NCBI RefSeq assembly: GCF_002723975.1
Contig: NZ_BEWO01000006.1
Coordinates: 62,001 to 126,000 of the forward strand
Reading direction: 5' to 3'
Length of the DNA stretch: 64,000 nt
Origin: Gluconobacter japonicus
GTDB lineage: Bacteria > Pseudomonadota > Alphaproteobacteria > Acetobacterales > Acetobacteraceae
Made by a program: the position numbers and the translations under genes. Below the pieces are notes generated by a model. It was given only the letters and a program-made list of their open reading frames with translations, did not search any database and was not told where the DNA came from. Positions 61,379 to 64,000 of this stretch are shown piece by piece; the stretch's first letter is position 1, and each line of letters starts with the position of its first letter.

Positions 61379-62425
61379 ATGAAACAGCGTGAACTTGGAC
61401 GCACTGGCATTAAAGTCAGTGAAATCTGCCTTGGGACGATGACCTTTGGACAGCAAAACACTGAAGCTGAAGGTCATGCCCAACTCGATATGGCGCTTGA
61501 GAGCGGTATCAATTTTATCGATACCGCCGAACTGTATTCTATTCCGCCGCGCGCCGAGACCTATGGTGCGACGGAAACCATTGTCGGAAGTTGGCTGAAA
61601 GCTCGCGGGGGACGAGACAAGATAATTCTTGCCAGTAAGGTTGTCGGCCGCAGCTCTTCGCCTTGGTTCCGGCCTGGTGGGGAAGAAGCGCGGCTGACGC
61701 CTGCTCAGATCCGTTATGCCATTGAAGGCTCTTTGGGTCGGCTGGGAACAGACTATCTGGATCTTTACCAGCTTCACTGGCCTGACCGGAAAGTAGGCCT
61801 GTTCGGGGAAGGCGGGACGACATTTCGTGACCTTCCAGATGCTGATGAAGTGCCTGTTGATGAGACCCTTGGCGCTCTGGCAGATCTGGTTGCAGAGGGT
61901 AAAATCCGGCACGTTGGGCTGTCCAATGAGACGGCTTGGGGGGTGTCGCAGTTTTTGGCTGCCTCAAAAACCGGGCTCCCGCGCGTTGCTTCCATTCAGA
62001 ACGCCTACAATCTGATTAATCGGACCTTCGAGATCGGTCTTGCAGAAATGTGCCTGCGGGAAAATGTGGGACTTCTGGCTTACTCTCCACTGACTCAGGG
62101 GTATCTGACCGGAAAATACCTCAACGGGGCTCGGCCGGCTGGAGCGCGTACGACGCTGTTCAATCGTGGACAGCGTTATGAGAAGCCTGGGGTAGATGTT
62201 GCAATTGAGGCCTACCATGCACTGGCGCAGGCAGAAGGGCTGGATCCTGTCCAGTTAGCCATTGCTTTTGTAACATCGCGCCCGTTTGTAACGTCCAATA
62301 TTATTGGTGCGACAAGTACAGAGCAGTTGAAGACCATTCTTGGTTCTGTTGATCTTGAGATCACGCCGGAACTGGAAGCGAAGATCAACCAGATCCATCA
62401 GGTGCATTCCAATCCTGCACCCTGA
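61379..62425 (+). CDS. Aldo/keto reductase (Tas-like)
   Basis: This 348-residue NADPH-dependent reductase starts MKQRELGRTGIKVSEICLGTMTFG. It has catalytic FIDTAELYS (Asp, Tyr), the Lys in IILASKVVG and His in LYQLHWPDR, then SNETAWGV and NIIGATSTEQL for cofactor binding. It most resembles Tas/YajO-type proteins. The start at 61379 is preferred to an upstream start at 61310. A hairpin follows the stop. Confidence 0.92.
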   Translation: MKQRELGRTGIKVSEICLGTMTFGQQNTEAEGHAQLDMALESGINFIDTAELYSIPPRAETYGATETIVGSWLKARGGRDKIILASKVVGRSSSPWFRPGGEEARLTPAQIRYAIEGSLGRLGTDYLDLYQLHWPDRKVGLFGEGGTTFRDLPDADEVPVDETLGALADLVAEGKIRHVGLSNETAWGVSQFLAASKTGLPRVASIQNAYNLINRTFEIGLAEMCLRENVGLLAYSPLTQGYLTGKYLNGARPAGARTTLFNRGQRYEKPGVDVAIEAYHALAQAEGLDPVQLAIAFVTSRPFVTSNIIGATSTEQLKTILGSVDLEITPELEAKINQIHQVHSNPAP

Positions 62426-62435
62426 CAGTGTATGA

Positions 62436-62460
62436 ATACGGAGGCCGAGTGCCTCCGTAT
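62436..62460. terminator. Hairpin between convergent aldo/keto reductase and MATE genes
   Basis: ATACGGAGGC pairs perfectly with GCCTCCGTAT around CGAGT, one base from the MATE stop codon. A shared terminator is likely, although T tracts are short. Confidence 0.6.
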
Positions 62461-62461
62461 G

Positions 62462-63847
62462 TCAGTGTGTTGCAGGGTTATGCCCCAAACGGCCAATGAC
62501 GCGGAATGCGGTCAGAACAGCCAATGTTCCGAAAATTACGACACCAAGAGACTGTCCTACCAGAATGCCGATAGGGCCATAGCCTGACCCCAGCCACACG
62601 AAGGGGATGGTGCCAAGAGTTGCTCGTCCCCAGTTGAAGCCTGTCGAGTAAAAGGGATGGCCAAGGTTATTGAAGGCTGTATTCGCAACAAAGAGCAGCC
62701 CAACGAACATATAGCTGAGCACCAGCCAACAGCAGAATAACCGAACAATTTCTGCGCCAATGCCCTGCACGTTGAACATATGCAGGATGATATTGTGCCC
62801 GGCGGCAAGAACGAACCAGGTCGTTCCGACGCACAGGGCGGTGAGTTTAAGGGCTGCCATCAGGGCTTCGCGTACGCGGTCGAACTGTCTTGCGCCCAGA
62901 TTCTGCGCCATGATTGGCCCTACAGATCCGGTCAGAGCAAAAACAAGAGAAAAAGCGACAGGGACAATCCTGTCGATAGTCGCCTGGCCGGAGACAGCGT
63001 TTAACCCGAACTGCGCCATCGCATGGGTGACGAACAGTGCTCCTGTAGGGGTAGCCAGATTTGTCGCAATAGCAGGAACGGCAATGCCGCCGATTTTCTG
63101 CAGAGCCGGGGCAAAAGCGTCGCGCTTTGGCCACTCAAGCATGGCGTGCCCCCGAAGATTCAGGAAACCGCTGGCCGTAATGGCGCACCGGGACAGGATG
63201 GTGCTGATCGCTGCACCTTCCAGGCCAAGGTGCAGTACAAAGATCATCAGAGGGTCGAGAATGGCGGAAACCAGCGCGCCGGTGAGGGTAATGCGCATTG
63301 AACGCTTCGCATCGCCAACCGCGCGAAGAAGTGCGGAAAGTGCCATTCCCAGACAGACCAGAGGCAAAGCCGGGGAAACAACGTGAAGAAATGTGGCGGC
63401 GCTTTGAAGAGCAGTTCCCCGTGCGCCAAGAAGCTGAAGAAGCGGCGTTGCAAAAATCGCCGTCAGAAGACCGAGAACAGCTGCAATGGCGACCATGACG
63501 GCAATAAAGGCTGAAGCCAGTCGCCGGGCTTCAGCGTGCTGTCGGGCACCAATTAGACGCCCGATGCAGGCCCCTAGACCAATGGTCATGCCAATTGAGA
63601 CCGAGATTTGCACGTAACTCAGAGACGTCGCAAAGGCGATGGCTGCCGTCAGGGCAGGGTCGTGCAGATGGGAAATGTAGAAATAATTGAGAAGATCGAC
63701 CGCAAAAACAGCCATCAGACCGATAGCGCCTGTCCCAGCCATCGTGATGACGTGGCGCATGATGCTGCCCTGCACAAATCTTGCAGGTTTTACGGGAGAA
63801 TCGTCAGGGATTCTGGGCTTCGAGGAGTCATCGGATGGCACTGGCAT
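62462..63847 (-). CDS. MATE-family multidrug exporter
   Basis: The 461-residue protein starts MPVPSDDSSKP and has twelve hydrophobic segments in two related halves. Typical MATE segments are IGLMAVFAVDLLNYFYISHL, GLGACIGRLIGA and PIMAQNLGARQFDRVREAL, with AFNNLGHPFYSTG near the end. It exports drugs or metabolites with sodium or proton coupling. The TTG at 63877 is an alternative start. Confidence 0.9.
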   Translation of the reverse strand: MPVPSDDSSKPRIPDDSPVKPARFVQGSIMRHVITMAGTGAIGLMAVFAVDLLNYFYISHLHDPALTAAIAFATSLSYVQISVSIGMTIGLGACIGRLIGARQHAEARRLASAFIAVMVAIAAVLGLLTAIFATPLLQLLGARGTALQSAATFLHVVSPALPLVCLGMALSALLRAVGDAKRSMRITLTGALVSAILDPLMIFVLHLGLEGAAISTILSRCAITASGFLNLRGHAMLEWPKRDAFAPALQKIGGIAVPAIATNLATPTGALFVTHAMAQFGLNAVSGQATIDRIVPVAFSLVFALTGSVGPIMAQNLGARQFDRVREALMAALKLTALCVGTTWFVLAAGHNIILHMFNVQGIGAEIVRLFCCWLVLSYMFVGLLFVANTAFNNLGHPFYSTGFNWGRATLGTIPFVWLGSGYGPIGILVGQSLGVVIFGTLAVLTAFRVIGRLGHNPATH

Positions 63848-63981
63848 GTCTTCATATATTGCCTTGTTCCAGCCCAAAGAGCCAGTAGGTCATCATGCTT
63901 TGTTTGGTGGAGCTCTCGAAGAGTATCAGCAAGGGAAAGGGCCAAGCCTTCTGGGAAAAAGCCAGCATGTAAGGGTTTCAT
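63790..63981 (-). CDS. Possible small protein upstream of the MATE gene
   Basis: An ATG at 63981 with AGGAAG five bases upstream opens 63 codons beginning MKPLHAGFFPEGLALSLADTL. The frame overlaps the MATE start by about 58 bp in another frame. There is no recognised domain. The ribosome binding site is good, but coding status is uncertain; it may be a small regulator or a leader peptide. Confidence 0.4.
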   Translation of the reverse strand: MKPLHAGFFPEGLALSLADTLRELHQTKHDDLLALWAGTRQYMKTCQCHPMTPRSPESLTILP

Positions 63982-64000
63982 TAACGCTTCCTGTGGAACT

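Overview
The window is a piece of an acetic acid bacterial chromosome, most probably Gluconobacter or a close relative. The main reason is the adhA-adhB operon, which encodes a membrane PQQ-dependent quinohaemoprotein alcohol dehydrogenase and its triheme cytochrome c subunit. It sits among alphaproteobacterial housekeeping genes in a familiar order: rho, mnmE, mnmG, rsmG, parA, parB.

Positions 1-13.5 kb hold the end of a CorA/ZntB-type metal transporter, a small secreted protein, ahcY, a DUF3597 protein, a TonB receptor overlapping a histidine acid phosphatase, an L,D-transpeptidase, a 2-oxoglutarate dehydrogenase E2 without a visible E3-binding domain, a GMC flavoprotein with a small partner, rho and ogt. 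Positions 13.9-23.4 kb hold adhAB and the mnmE-mnmG-rsmG-parA-parB cluster, with two parS sites inside coding sequence, followed by tRNA-Lys(CTT).

Positions 23.35-37.87 kb are a 14.5-kb element integrated at the 3' end of tRNA-Lys and bounded by an exact 74-bp duplication. It encodes a P4-type tyrosine integrase beside attR, a serine resolvase with a res-like repeat region, a Toprim primase and a DUF927 helicase-like protein, an AlpA-like regulator, a BRO-type antirepressor and several unrecognised proteins in chains of 4-nt overlaps. No capsid, portal, tail, relaxase or secretion gene is visible, so it resembles a P4-like satellite or genomic island. Its cargo arm carries two toxin-antitoxin-like modules. 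One is an unrecognised protein followed by an XRE-ImmA/IrrE protein, behind a perfect 14-bp inverted repeat. The other is a DUF433/DUF5615 pair. Thirteen copies of a 7-bp word lie near the two ends and are candidate integrase arm sites.

Positions 38-51.2 kb hold a histidine phosphatase overlapping an unusual 682-aa PLP-type protein, the dTDP-rhamnose genes rmlBACD with a glycosyltransferase, a HIT protein whose Shine-Dalgarno lies in a strong hairpin, a sugar MFS transporter, a 44-aa membrane protein, a zinc ABC transporter behind a Zur-type box, a lytic transglycosylase, a YbaK deacylase and tRNA-Ala(GGC).

Positions 51.3-64 kb start with maf and hemE, which diverge around a repeat-rich region that is a candidate chromosomal replication origin. 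Then follow a HAD hydrolase, hemJ, a large glycosyltransferase, a gene-free stretch, galE, an SDR, a DedA protein, an S9 peptidase, an aldo/keto reductase and a MATE exporter. The most interesting points are the two-gene XRE-ImmA module, the candidate origin, the attachment-site architecture and pre-tRNA helix, and the E2 without an E3-binding domain. All assignments come from reading the sequence; no database search was run.
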